Below, one piece after another: positions 33,801 through 41,776 of a DNA stretch of 64,000 bases. Under the pieces are notes generated by a model. That model ran no database searches. It saw only the letters and a program-made list of their open reading frames with translations, and had not been told where the DNA came from. The position numbers and the translations under genes are program-made. How positions within the stretch are numbered: position 1 is the first letter of the stretch; every line of letters begins with the position of its first letter. The DNA comes from Actinacidiphila cocklensis (GTDB lineage Bacteria > Actinomycetota > Actinomycetes > Streptomycetales > Streptomycetaceae), in contig NZ_CAJSLV010000044.1 in NCBI RefSeq assembly GCF_907177275.1, positions 62,001-126,000 of the forward strand. The letters run 5' to 3'.

Positions 33801-34847
33801 ATGCGCAGCCTTGCCCGTCTGCCGAAGGCCCATCTCCACGTCCATCTCGAAGGCGCGATGCGGCCGGCCACGTTCGCGGAGCTGGCGGGCGAGCGGGGAG
33901 AACGGCCGTCTGCCGGTTTCACGTCGTTCGCGGGCTTCCTGTCCGCGTACGGTGCCGCCGCCCGGCTGGTGCGCGAAGGTCCGCGGGAGAACGTCCTGCG
34001 GCTGGTGCGCGAGGTCGTCGAGGACGCCGCCGCGGACGGAGCGGTGTGGATCGAGCCGCACCTGAACCCCCTGACATACGCGGACGATCCGGGCGCCGCG
34101 CTCGACCTGCTGGATGTGGTGATCGACGAGGGCCGCCGTACCGCGGCCCGGCTGGGCATCGGCTTCGGCGTCCTGGTGTGCGCCCGGCGCAACGGCGACC
34201 CCGTGGAGGCCGTCGCGACCGCCCGCCTCGCGGCCCGGCGGGCGGGCGACGGCGTGGTCTCCTTCGGCCTGGCAGGAGACGAGGCCCGCTACGCACCGGA
34301 GCCCTTCGCCGAGGCCTTCGGCATCGCCCGCGACGCCGGGCTGATCTCCGCCCCGCACGGGGGCGAACTCGCCGGCCCGGCGAGCGTACGCGCCGCCGTC
34401 GACGTGCTCGGCGCGCGACGGATAGCCCACGGCGTCAGGGCGGTCGAGGACCCGGCACTCGTCGCCCGCCTGGCCGCGGAAGGCGTCGTCCTCGACGTCT
34501 GCCCCACCTCCAACGTCGCCCTCGGCGTGGTGGATTCCCTGTCCGCCCACCCCCTCCCACGCCTGCTCCAGGCCGGCGTCCCCTGCACCTTGAACGCCGA
34601 CGACCCCCTCCTGTTCGGCCCCGGCCTCCTGGCGGAGTACGAAACCGCCCGCGCGGCCCTCGGCCTGACCGACCCCCAACTCGCCTCGATAGCCCGGACC
34701 TCGGTCGAATCCTCCGGAGCCCCGCGCGCATCCGTGACCGCAGCGCTGGCCCGCATCACCGAATGGCTGACCCCTCCGCCCCCGGGGGACGCGGCGGCCA
34801 CCGTACGAGTCGACCACGCAGACGCGGACCGCGTCCCCGAGCTTTGA
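33801..34847 (+). CDS. Adenosine deaminase family protein
   Basis: A 348-residue metal-dependent hydrolase. Zinc ligands: KAHLHVHLEGAMRPATF near residues 9-25 (HxH), His in ISAPHGGELAG, and Asp-Asp in CTLNADDPLLFG. The catalytic Glu is in GGE, and IAHGVRA supplies another His. TSNVALGV is conserved. It fits the adenosine/adenine deaminase branch that converts the aminopurine to the oxopurine in salvage. Whether the natural substrate is adenosine or a related compound cannot be told. The ATG follows no obvious strong site; upstream lies the DnaA-box pair. Confidence 0.9.
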   Translation: MRSLARLPKAHLHVHLEGAMRPATFAELAGERGERPSAGFTSFAGFLSAYGAAARLVREGPRENVLRLVREVVEDAAADGAVWIEPHLNPLTYADDPGAALDLLDVVIDEGRRTAARLGIGFGVLVCARRNGDPVEAVATARLAARRAGDGVVSFGLAGDEARYAPEPFAEAFGIARDAGLISAPHGGELAGPASVRAAVDVLGARRIAHGVRAVEDPALVARLAAEGVVLDVCPTSNVALGVVDSLSAHPLPRLLQAGVPCTLNADDPLLFGPGLLAEYETARAALGLTDPQLASIARTSVESSGAPRASVTAALARITEWLTPPPPGDAAATVRVDHADADRVPEL

Positions 34848-34867
34848 CCCGACAGCAGGACGAGGGT

Positions 34868-36006
34868 TCAGGCCCCCTTCGGCGGTGCCTGGGGCTTGCG
34901 CTTGGCGGCCAGCCCCGCCGGCAGCATGACGATCAGGCCGGTGCCCGCCCCGCACACCGTCCACAGCACCCGGTAGCCCTCGGCGGCGTAACGGGAAGGC
35001 TGGGGGAGGTCGATCAGGATGAGCACCCCTGCGGCAACGGCCGCGCAGTAGAGGGCGTAGTTCAGGAAGCGGATCCCCACCGCGTGCACCAGCAGCACGA
35101 GCGCGACGACTTCGAGCCCGCTCGTCACGGTGATCAGCCTGAGCCCGTGTTCGCTGGCGGGCACCAGGAGCAGCAGCACAGCCACGACCGCGCCGATCAC
35201 CGCGCCGGCAAGGCGCTGTACGGACACGAGCATGCCCTGCTCCAGGCTCGGCTTCATCGCGACGACGGCCGCGATCGGGATCCAGGAGCCGTCCGGCAGA
35301 TCCGGTCCGAACGCCAGGGCCACGCTGCCGGCGATGGCCACAGCCCGGAGCACCGCGAACAGGGCTAGTGGCCGGGTCAGCTTCCGGCGCGAGGTGTCCC
35401 CGGGGAGTTCCACGAACGGCTGGGGCCGGTCCTCACACCCGCGGACCAGCCACTCGACGAACGTCAGCACGATCCACAACGCCGCCCCTCCGGCCCACGC
35501 CAGCACCTGTGCCCAGGTGTGGCTGGAAACGTGGGCGTGATGGTGGAGGGTGAACGCGAGTCCGACGGCGACGATGAACCAGAGGTTGAGTTGAGAAGCA
35601 GGGCGTTGACGAATCTGCGCACCCCGAACGCGACGGCCAGCCCGGCCACCAGCGTGACCCCGAAAGCCGCGAGCGCCAGCCAGCCCCAGGCCTCTCCCCC
35701 GATACCGAACGCGAGCGCGGTGACCCCCGCGCCGATCAGCGCGAAGAACGAGACGTGCGACGCGCGATACCCGTAGCCGCCCCCCGGGTCGGCCAGCGCC
35801 ACGAACAGCATGCCGAACAGGGCGCTCAGGAGGTACTGCTCGTACCCGATCGCCCAGAAGACGAGCAGCGGCACGAGCGCGACGTCCAGGAACAGCACCG
35901 CTCGCGGCCAGTTGACGCCTGCACGGTTGAGCTCGAACACCTTCGATAGCCAGCGCCCGGCCCGACCCCCGCGGCCAGCCCGTCCTCGCTCGGCCGCACC
36001 AGCCAT
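34868..36006 (-). pseudogene. FUSC/aromatic acid exporter-type membrane protein, frameshifted
   Basis: The N-terminal frame (start 36006) encodes several helices (AVLFLDVALVPLLVFWAIGY, LSALFGMLFVALA, HVSFFALIGAGVTALAFGIG) and ends conserved sequence at RRFVNALLLN. The C-terminal frame resumes with LNLWFIVAVGLAFTLHHHAH and runs through a second membrane half (IPIAAVVAMKPSLEQGM, GAVIGAVVAVLLLL) to the stop at 34868. At 35585-35594 the + strand reads GTTGAGTTGA; removing one GTTGA joins the frames as LLLNLW. The full protein would be about 378 residues, related to FUSC/ArAE exporters. Confidence 0.85.
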
Positions 36007-36181
36007 GACCGCCCCCGTCCGCTCCAGTCGCCGGGTATGCCACTCCTAACCTGCATTCTCCGATTCGGCCGAGACCACCTCGAAACGACCCGCCGTCGAG
36101 TCCCCAGCACGGAGCACACCTCACGCCTGGCTGCGCCCCAGAACTGACCTCGTACGGCGACGCCCCGCGCTTGCAGGTGCG

Positions 36182-36352
36182 TCAGAGCAGGTGCGTGCCG
36201 TCGTGGGATCGGATGGCTGGCTGCCCTGGTTGGTCCAGGGCGTCGGTGATGCGGATGGCGAATGCCTCGGAGGCGAGCCGGGGGATCTCGTCGCGGGTGG
36301 CCCATCCGACAGCGTCGCCTCCTCCTCCGGCTGCCACGATCAACCGCGTCAT
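36182..36352 (-). pseudogene. NUDIX C-terminal remnant with DUF1152-like start
   Basis: A 56-codon frame. Its second part, WATRDEIPRLASEAFAIRI then TDALDQ..IRSHDGTHLL, matches the end of the NUDIX gene at 43019 (WATREEVSELADEAYAIRVL). Its first part, MTRLIVAAGGGGDAV, resembles the start of DUF1152 proteins. No NUDIX box is present. It is most likely a junction of two gene fragments made by deletion, left of the AICE. Confidence 0.6.
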
Positions 36353-36435
36353 GTGATCACCGTATGGCGTCGAGGATTAGCCACTCGCCCCAGAGTGGCC
36401 GGTGGTAGCCACTTGGCCCAGGGACGGCCCGGGCG

Positions 36436-36888
36436 TCAACCCCCGTAGCGGCTACGGAGGTCCTGTGCGGTGCCCGACATGATCGAAACGGCGGAGTCGA
36501 TGGAGGCCGTGAAGGGACCCTCCGTCTGGGGGTCGAAAGCGATGAGGCCCGACTCCCGCTCAACGATCGCCACGATCGCCGAGACAATCTGGAAGACCTG
36601 GGCGGCTCGCTCCCCGTCGTGCCAGTACGGCACAGACAAGCTGATCTCATCACCGAAGATCGCAAGGTCCAGGCCCGTGCCGTCGTGGCTCAACTCAAGA
36701 GCACCTGCACTACGGGCCAGCTCAACTTCGCCCAATATGGCCTCAGCCTGGGGCGTCACGCGTCCCCACACCTCGATGAGTGCCGCCGGAACGTCCTGGG
36801 ATGCTTCTGCCGCCGCTTCCCGTCCCTCCGAGAGTTCGTCCCAGGAAAGGTCCGCGCGAGGTTCCACGAAGTAGATGTCGTAGCTCAC
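36436..36888 (-). CDS. Hypothetical protein
   Basis: A 150-residue acidic cytoplasmic protein that I do not recognise beyond a general resemblance to short Streptomyces hypotheticals. It starts MSYDIYFVEPRADLSWDELS, continues ALIEVWGRVTPQAEAILGEV and ends DSAVSIMSGTAQDLRSRYGG. Regular amphipathic patterns and balanced composition indicate a real protein. No membrane segment, signal peptide or catalytic motif is seen. It stands alone between the FUSC pseudogene and the AICE in a region with several gene relics. Confidence 0.75.
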   Translation of the reverse strand: MSYDIYFVEPRADLSWDELSEGREAAAEASQDVPAALIEVWGRVTPQAEAILGEVELARSAGALELSHDGTGLDLAIFGDEISLSVPYWHDGERAAQVFQIVSAIVAIVERESGLIAFDPQTEGPFTASIDSAVSIMSGTAQDLRSRYGG

Positions 36889-36951
36889 CGCGTGATCGTA
36901 TGGCCCGACCCGCCCCTGAAGTTGCAGTTGCAGTTGCGCCCTGCCTGCTCG

Positions 36952-37170
36952 CTAATCCCCGAGGCGGTCCTCCGCTGCTGGCGTGCGCCGAGATCGAGTT
37001 GGCCTAGGGTCCGTCTCTCGTCCGAGCCGAAACGCCCACATGAACACGGAGAGGGACATCATGAGCCGGATACTAAATTCGCTGCTGACGGCGCCGAACA
37101 CAGCGCCGGGCACGACGATCAGCAGCCCCCACCACGGGTTCTGGTGCCAACGCCGGGGCCTGGCAGACAT
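36952..37170 (-). CDS. Small two-helix membrane protein
   Basis: A 72-residue frame starting at an ATG with GGAGG 9 bp upstream: MSARPRRWHQNPWWGLLIVV, then GAVFGAVSSEFSIRLMMSLS. Two hydrophobic helices (about residues 14-30 and 35-51) precede a basic tail. It is preferred over the longer 120-codon frame, whose N-terminal part is low complexity. No family is recognised. It lies just outside the AICE left end. Confidence 0.5.
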   Translation of the reverse strand: MSARPRRWHQNPWWGLLIVVPGAVFGAVSSEFSIRLMMSLSVFMWAFRLGRETDPRPTRSRRTPAAEDRLGD

Positions 37171-37338
37171 CGATGACCACCTCCGGCGCGCACCATACCG
37201 TGGCTCAGCCGCACCCCCTCCAGGAATGGAGCTCCCGCACTCCTCCCACGATGAACTGGCAGTTGCCAGCCGGGCCTGGCTCATCTCGGAGCCTGAGCGC
37301 CCCCGCCAAGGCACCTCATTTACCCGGACTACGCGGCC

Positions 37339-37475
37339 TCAGCCCATGCCGAGCGGGGCGGACTTCGGTGGACTCGTCGGAGATGGCCAATCCACCGCCG
37401 GTGATGCGGCCGGTGAAGCAGAGGTTGAACTGGCGGCGGACCTCGCCGTCCGTGCAGGCGATCACGTGGCGGGGG
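37339..37475 (-). pseudogene. NUDIX hydrolase remnant
   Basis: About 45 codons read HVIACTDGEVRRQFNLCFTG then RITGGGLAISDESTEVRF, a segment seen C-terminal to the NUDIX box in Streptomyces NUDIX proteins. No start or NUDIX box is present. Its neighbourhood (37241-37313) is similar to 41440-41507 inside the AICE, suggesting a relic of an older related element next to attL. Confidence 0.6.
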
Positions 37476-37606
37476 TCAGCTCTCGTTCCGGGCGGGGCGG
37501 GCAGTCGCCCACGCGGACACGGTGACGAACCGGGAGATCATCCGACGACCGCCGACGGTCACAGAACCGATCCCCCGAGGCGCGGGCAGGGGGCATAGAA
37601 AAGCGG

Positions 37607-37631
37607 AAGAACTACTTCTTGCCCTGGTTCT
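37607..37631 (-). repeat. attL, left 25-bp direct repeat
   Basis: Begins AAGAACTACTT and ends GCCCTGGTTCT; identical to 51523-51547. On the minus strand it encodes NQGKK and the stop, the displaced original 3' end of gpmA. To its left, CAGGGGGCAT resembles the CAGGTAGGGGGCAT found just left of the right repeat. Confidence 0.92.
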
Positions 37632-37954
37632 CGCGGGGCGACGCGGCTGCCTGCGACATCCCTGCTCAGGGCGCCTGCCTGCCACTCCCCCGCCGTCGTC
37701 GTTGGTCGTCTCCGGGCACCCACGAGCACCCTCGCACGGCCCACAGACGGCCCAGAGTTGATCAATGCAGGGCTACACCGAAGCGGTCCGCCTGAGTCTC
37801 AGCCGACGACAGCCCGCCACGACGATGCGGCAGCCAACCGACGAGGCGCGCGTATGCCTCGCCGCACCCCCACCTCCCTCGGCCACGCCGCGGCTTCCGT
37901 CAGCCTCCGGCCTGTCCGGGGGCGGCAACAGGCTGCCAGCTCCTATCACTCACG
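37632..37954. other. Gene-free left end of the AICE
   Basis: About 320 bp inside the left end of the element. Frames here have biased, random-like composition, and no repeat, integrase arm or promoter could be recognised. Confidence 0.5.
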
Positions 37955-38368
37955 CTATGACTCGTCGGTGGGCTTGGCTTCATGTACGGAGACAAGTTCG
38001 CCTAGATCGTTCGCGACCATGACTTGCGCGAGTCGTCCGGCGACGGCCACAACCTCCGGCCATGCGGTTGCCTGGAGGTACTCCGCGTCGGTGTCGTTGG
38101 GGGCCTCGGCCTCGGCGGCGTTGAGTGCCCGACCCAGCTGCCGCACGAGATCGACCTCTTCCTCGGTCCTCAAGCTGATGCCGAGATAGCGATCTGGGTG
38201 GTCGGCGTCGCAGAAATCATCGAAGAGTGTGTGGAAGATGTGGTCCAGATCCTCGAAAGTTGACGGATCCAGCCACACGTCCCGTTGCCACGGAGGGTTG
38301 GCCAAGGCCAGGACCGCCGGCACGAGGTGGACTCGGAAGTTCGCTACGCGCTGGCTACTCTCACTCAC
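37955..38368 (-). CDS. SCO4402-like hypothetical protein (AICE cargo)
   Basis: A 137-residue protein starting at a GTG: VSESSQRVANFRVHLVPAVL, then ALANPPWQRDVWLDPSTFED and HIFHTLFDDFCDADHP. The opening SESSQRV and the WQRDVWLD segment resemble a Streptomyces family typified by SCO4402, often found as small paralogues near polymorphic toxins or in islands; function unknown. A GTG nine codons upstream is possible but adds atypical residues. It is the first gene inside the left attachment site, alone in its orientation block. Confidence 0.7.
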   Translation of the reverse strand: MSESSQRVANFRVHLVPAVLALANPPWQRDVWLDPSTFEDLDHIFHTLFDDFCDADHPDRYLGISLRTEEEVDLVRQLGRALNAAEAEAPNDTDAEYLQATAWPEVVAVAGRLAQVMVANDLGELVSVHEAKPTDES

Positions 38369-38526
38369 GCGATCGAGAGTAGCGACCACCCCCACCTACG
38401 AACTGACCGAGCAGCACGACCGTACTTCCGCTGCGTGGACGCTGAGCTTGGGAATCACGTGGCCTTGGGGCCTGTAAACCCTCTCTGACCTGGTGGAACG
38501 GCGCTCCTGGGAGGGCTCGGCAGGAT

Positions 38527-39108
38527 TCACCGCTGACCGCATTTGACCGTTGACGCGGACGATCCAATCACGCGGTCGGTGATGGTGTCCGGGTCCGCCT
38601 GGAACCCGAGATCTGCGATGGCAGCGGCGGCGTTCAGCCGATCTCGCATCTGGGGGTCTTGGATGCGATCGATCCGCGCATTAGTCTTCTCGTAGCGGTC
38701 GTCCACCTCTACCCGCTTTTCAATGCGCTCGACATGGTTGGAAACCTTGGTGCGGGCGTCACGGGCTTGTTTATGCCACACACCTCCAGCGATCGCAACG
38801 GCGGTTGAGACGAAGCTCGTCACCCACTTGATGCCCTGGTTGCCACCTTGGAACAAGGCGATCCCGAATGCGCTCAGCGCGATGACGGCTGCTACCCCCG
38901 TGACGGCGAGGCTTACCCAAAACGCCAGCTTCGCTTCCTTGCGCTCGTCTTCGAGTGAGCCATAGACGAACTCCGAACGCCGATCAGTCGTCGTGAGCTG
39001 TTGCGCCTCTGGTTGAGCTGCAGAAATCAGAGGGGGTGCGCTTTCCTGAAAACTCCCAACAATCTCACCAGAGTTGATCGTAACGTTGCCGTCACCTGTG
39101 ACGACGAT
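38527..39108 (-). CDS. TRADD-N-associated-type membrane protein (start unresolved)
   Basis: The frame is open from a TAA at 39121-39123 and has no ATG, GTG or TTG before a TTG in the middle of the protein. Real coding sequence extends upstream of that TTG: RNIVVTGDGNVTINSG, then RSEFVYGSLEDERKEAKLAF and two membrane helices (WVSLAVTGVAAVIALSAFGI and WVTSFVSTAVAIAGGVW). A helical tail follows (VEVDDRYEKTNARIDRIQDP). The GDGNxTINSG strand repeat plus two helices and coiled tail resembles TRADD-N-associated membrane proteins of bacterial conflict systems. An ATC at 39108 is a possible start. It directly follows the coiled-coil gene. Confidence 0.6.
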   Translation of the reverse strand: MVVTGDGNVTINSGEIVGSFQESAPPLISAAQPEAQQLTTTDRRSEFVYGSLEDERKEAKLAFWVSLAVTGVAAVIALSAFGIALFQGGNQGIKWVTSFVSTAVAIAGGVWHKQARDARTKVSNHVERIEKRVEVDDRYEKTNARIDRIQDPQMRDRLNAAAAIADLGFQADPDTITDRVIGSSASTVKCGQR

Positions 39109-39120
39109 ATTCCTAGCGCC

Positions 39121-39345
39121 TTAGTTATGCGCGTTTAATTGGGCTATCAAGCGCTGCCGAGTTTTCGACGCGGTTGCCATGGCGCCCACTAGTTCGCTGC
39201 GAGCCTCCCGCGAAAGATGGCTAGAACGGTTATCTCGGCTCAGACGCGAACGAATAATCTCCAAATCCCGGTCAAGTTGCTCTAGCCTCTTGATCAGATC
39301 TGAAATGTTGAGCCGCCCAACTCCGCGCTCGTCCTCGGCCGCCAT
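39121..39345 (-). CDS. Small coiled-coil protein
   Basis: A 74-residue helical protein: MAAEDERGVGRLNISDLIKR then LEQLDRDLEIIRSRLSRDNR and SELVGAMATASKTRQRLIAQ. Heptad-like leucines suggest a coiled coil over residues 15-35. The ATG at 39345 is preferred to a longer frame with a basic low-complexity lead. Its stop immediately precedes, in the same frame, the open frame of the TRADD-N-associated-type protein, so the two genes are co-transcribed and possibly coupled or once fused. Confidence 0.65.
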   Translation of the reverse strand: MAAEDERGVGRLNISDLIKRLEQLDRDLEIIRSRLSRDNRSSHLSREARSELVGAMATASKTRQRLIAQLNAHN

Positions 39346-39541
39346 GATCGTCCCGATCCCCCTCCTGCCGCACTGCGTTGGGGCATCAGCGTAGCGCCGA
39401 CGGCGTGGTAGTGGGCGAGCGTTCAAACGCCGAGCCGCAGTTCATGCAAATTGCGGATGTTCAGCGTTCGGTGCGGGGTCATGCAGCAGACGCGCCTACC
39501 GTCAGTCGGGCTGCTCGGTAAGCGCCCGGATCATACCCGGG

Positions 39542-39700
39542 ATGAGCTTCTTCTACGACGCCGCAGGGGTCGAGGGCGTCAAGCGCCCGGGCCAAGAGGT
39601 CGCGATGGAGGAATGGGGTGGAACCCACGGGATTCAGAAGCGCAAGGCGGTGCTCTACTACGCGACTCGGGACGCCTACCCGCGCAGAGACGCGGATTAG
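39542..39700 (+). CDS. Short hypothetical ORF, possibly a gene remnant
   Basis: A 52-codon frame: MSFFYDAAGVEGVKRPGQEV, AMEEWGGTHGIQKRKAVLYY then ATRDAYPRRDAD. The composition and the WGGTHGIQKRKA segment look like conserved protein rather than noise, and the frame remains open upstream of the ATG. There is no Shine-Dalgarno site. It is probably the C-terminal piece of a broken gene. Confidence 0.4.
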   Translation: MSFFYDAAGVEGVKRPGQEVAMEEWGGTHGIQKRKAVLYYATRDAYPRRDAD

Positions 39701-39921
39701 ATCTTCTGGAAATGGTGTGAGCCTCCGCAGACCTGGGACCTTGCTAACGATCAATGCCGTGACCTGCGGCTTAGCCGTGGACCGTTGTCAGCGCTGGTCA
39801 TCGTCGTGCGGCCTCGGACGGCCCGGAGACGGCCCGGCAGGCGAGGCGTTCCCCGCCTAGCTATCAACGCGGATACCGCGTTCCGGCGCTCTATCGCAAC
39901 AAGACGCGGCAATATGGCGTC

Positions 39922-40458
39922 ATGGACCAAGGGGATGCTGCGGTTTGGGCTGCGGGTCTGGGCATTGCTGGCACGCTGTTTGGAGCGCTCGGCGGTGCTC
40001 TTGTGCAGAGTCGAGCGCAGCGACGGCAGGTCCACGATCAAGAGATCGTGGACGTTGGGCATTGGCTCAGGGGCCAGCGGCAAGTGGCGTTCGCGGCAGT
40101 TCTGGAAGCTTCCACCCATGTCACAGAGACGCTGGGACCGGTTATCGCCGCTCGGTTGGCACCCGACTGGAGTGAAGGCGGGGATCACCGTGCTCTGTGG
40201 GAGCCATGCAACGGGGCACTGGGCATGCTGAAGAAGGCAGTCACGGCCGTCGCTATCACTGGGCCGCCCCATATGGCAGACCTAGCAGCGGCCGTTTACG
40301 ACGCTGAGCACAGCAAAGCAGACAGCATGCGTCAGCTCGGACTCGACTTTGATGGGAGAGTCGCCATCTACGTTCACACCAGCGGCCTGGTGGACGCAGC
40401 ACGCGAGCGCTTCACGAAAGCAGCCCAAGAGGTATTGGCAAGCACGTCGGGCCCTTGA
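39922..40458 (+). CDS. Hypothetical protein with N-terminal membrane helix (AICE cargo)
   Basis: A 178-residue protein. An N-terminal hydrophobic stretch (AAGLGIAGTLFGALGGALVQ, residues 10-29) leads into a basic helix (SRAQRRQVHDQEIVDVGHWL) and a soluble helical domain (FAAVLEASTHVTETLGPVIA, WEPCNGALGMLKKAVTAVAI). Similar single-helix hypotheticals are frequent in Streptomyces genomes. No function is assigned. It is on the plus strand opposite the preceding cargo genes; its 5' end has no strong ribosome site. Confidence 0.75.
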   Translation: MDQGDAAVWAAGLGIAGTLFGALGGALVQSRAQRRQVHDQEIVDVGHWLRGQRQVAFAAVLEASTHVTETLGPVIAARLAPDWSEGGDHRALWEPCNGALGMLKKAVTAVAITGPPHMADLAAAVYDAEHSKADSMRQLGLDFDGRVAIYVHTSGLVDAARERFTKAAQEVLASTSGP

Positions 40459-40529
40459 CCAAGGTCGGTGGAGCGGCTTTGGGCGGGAGCTGCCATGGGG
40501 CGAGTGAGTGCCGCCGGCCAGCCCATAGT

Positions 40530-40646
40530 GGGCGCGCGCGGCGCCGGCCGGGCCGAGCGGGGCGAAGACATGAGCGACGGCGCGGCCGGTGCCGGACGCG
40601 CGCCCCGGCGGAGCGGTAGCGCGGCCGGTGCCTTGAATAGGTAGAG
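40530..40646 (+). repeat. GC-rich 117-bp direct repeat, copy 1
   Basis: A segment beginning GGGCGCGCGCGG and ending GTAGAG that recurs at 41562-41679 in the same direction at roughly 85-90 percent identity by eye. Shared blocks include AGCGACGGCGCGGCC and CGGCGGAGCGGTAGCG. Noncoding. Confidence 0.75.
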
Positions 40647-40827
40647 GCAGGTTTCGACAGTTCGCGGAGACGGATAATCGACTGAGCCGCGATTGCACTG
40701 CGACGCTGGCGGTAGAGCCCACTTGACCCCCAGCTCATAGGCTCAAGGGTTTCAGCAGGTCAGAAGCCTTCTGAGGCACGACCAGTCGTTCGCGTGACCT
40801 GGGGTTGTTCGGCTGCGCGCATAGCGT

Positions 40828-40849
40828 GTGGTCCCAAAGTGGTCCCAAG
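40828..40849 (+). repeat. Tandem GTGGTCCCAA repeat
   Basis: GTGGTCCCAAA is followed directly by GTGGTCCCAAG. Tandem GGTCCCAA motifs are typical of integrase arm regions next to attachment sites in actinomycete elements; here it stands far from the active att sites. Confidence 0.5.
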
Positions 40850-40875
40850 ATCCAGGGCAACGCCTCGTCGTGGGA

Positions 40876-41157
40876 TCACTCGTCGGTTTCCTCCATCTCC
40901 TTGAAGTAGATGGGGTCAATCGCTGTCACGCTGTATGTCGTCCCCCTGTAAGACGCGCGGCCGCGCTGCATGAGGTTCCACGTAACCGACCATGCCGCGG
41001 CCCGATCCCGCTGCAACGTTGGTTCCTGAGTGCCGAATACCAGTCGGACAGCGGCCATGATCGCATCGCCACGAGAGCCGTGCAGATTCTTGCGATCAAG
41101 AATGTTGCTGGAAAGTGGTGGTCGGGCAACGACCTGCCACTGCGTAAATCGCCCCAT
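40876..41157 (-). CDS. Hypothetical protein
   Basis: A 93-residue frame starting at an ATG with GGGGG upstream: MGRFTQWQVVARPPLSSNIL, DRKNLHGSRGDAIMAAVRLV, TWNLMQRGRASYRGTTYSVT, AIDPIYFKEMEETDE. The balanced composition suggests a real protein; longer versions of the frame add low-complexity sequence. I recognise no family. It lies between the two copies of the GC-rich direct repeat, which might frame it as a small cassette. Confidence 0.5.
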   Translation of the reverse strand: MGRFTQWQVVARPPLSSNILDRKNLHGSRGDAIMAAVRLVFGTQEPTLQRDRAAAWSVTWNLMQRGRASYRGTTYSVTAIDPIYFKEMEETDE

Positions 41158-41322
41158 GTGACACCCCCTGTGACTGAAGTTGCCTGCGTTGCGCGGCATG
41201 GAAGCTGAGCCCCTGCATCGACGATAGCCAGGTAGTGATCCCAAGGCGACGCAAGCCCGCCACCCTCCCCCTTCCTCTTTCCCATCCCGTCTGCCGTCGG
41301 CCCGCACGTATGTGGAGCGGGC

Positions 41323-41384
41323 GTGGTTCAGGGCGTCAAGGTGGAGCGCCCCGCTGGACGAACGACCTTGACGCCCTGAACCAC
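41323..41384. repeat. Perfect 20-bp inverted repeat with 22-nt loop
   Basis: GTGGTTCAGGGCGTCAAGGT at 41323-41342 pairs exactly with 41365-41384. The stem is followed by no U-tract. It lies in the noncoding part of the AICE between the two GC-rich repeats. It could be a terminator, a replication or transfer signal, or a recombination site. Confidence 0.8.
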
Positions 41385-41561
41385 GACGGCTCGGCTTGCC
41401 CGAGTCGATGGCAGGTGGGATGGGAGCCCCCACCGCTCACCACGATGAACGTGCAGACGCCGGCGGGTTGGGGCCATCTCGGAGCCGGAGCGCCCCCGCC
41501 GGAGGCATCGTCGTGACCTCGGCTGTGCGGGATCACCTCATGCCGCAGGCCTCCCCCTCGC

Positions 41562-41679
41562 GGGCGCGCGCGGTGCGGGCCGTGCCGCGCGGGGCGGAGA
41601 CAGAAGCGACGGCGCGGCCAAGCGCCGGACGCGCGCCCGGCGGAGCGGTAGCGGAGCCGGGTGCCTTGAACTCGTAGAG
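41562..41679 (+). repeat. GC-rich 118-bp direct repeat, copy 2
   Basis: Diverged copy of 40530-40646, with several single-base changes and small indels. Noncoding; just downstream of the perfect inverted repeat and upstream of the minus-strand DUF6907 gene 3' end. Confidence 0.75.
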
Positions 41680-41776
41680 AAGGTTGTTACTCGGTCGCCG
41701 GTGCCCTGGGGGCATGAAGTTGGCCCCGACCGCTGTGGAGCTTGGTGGCGGTCGAGGCCCTGGACTGCGCTCGTGG

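Noticed and set aside
37559..37765. A small ORF across attL
   Set aside because: Arg/Pro/Gly-rich frame created by the gpmA tail codons running into unrelated DNA; no ribosome site.
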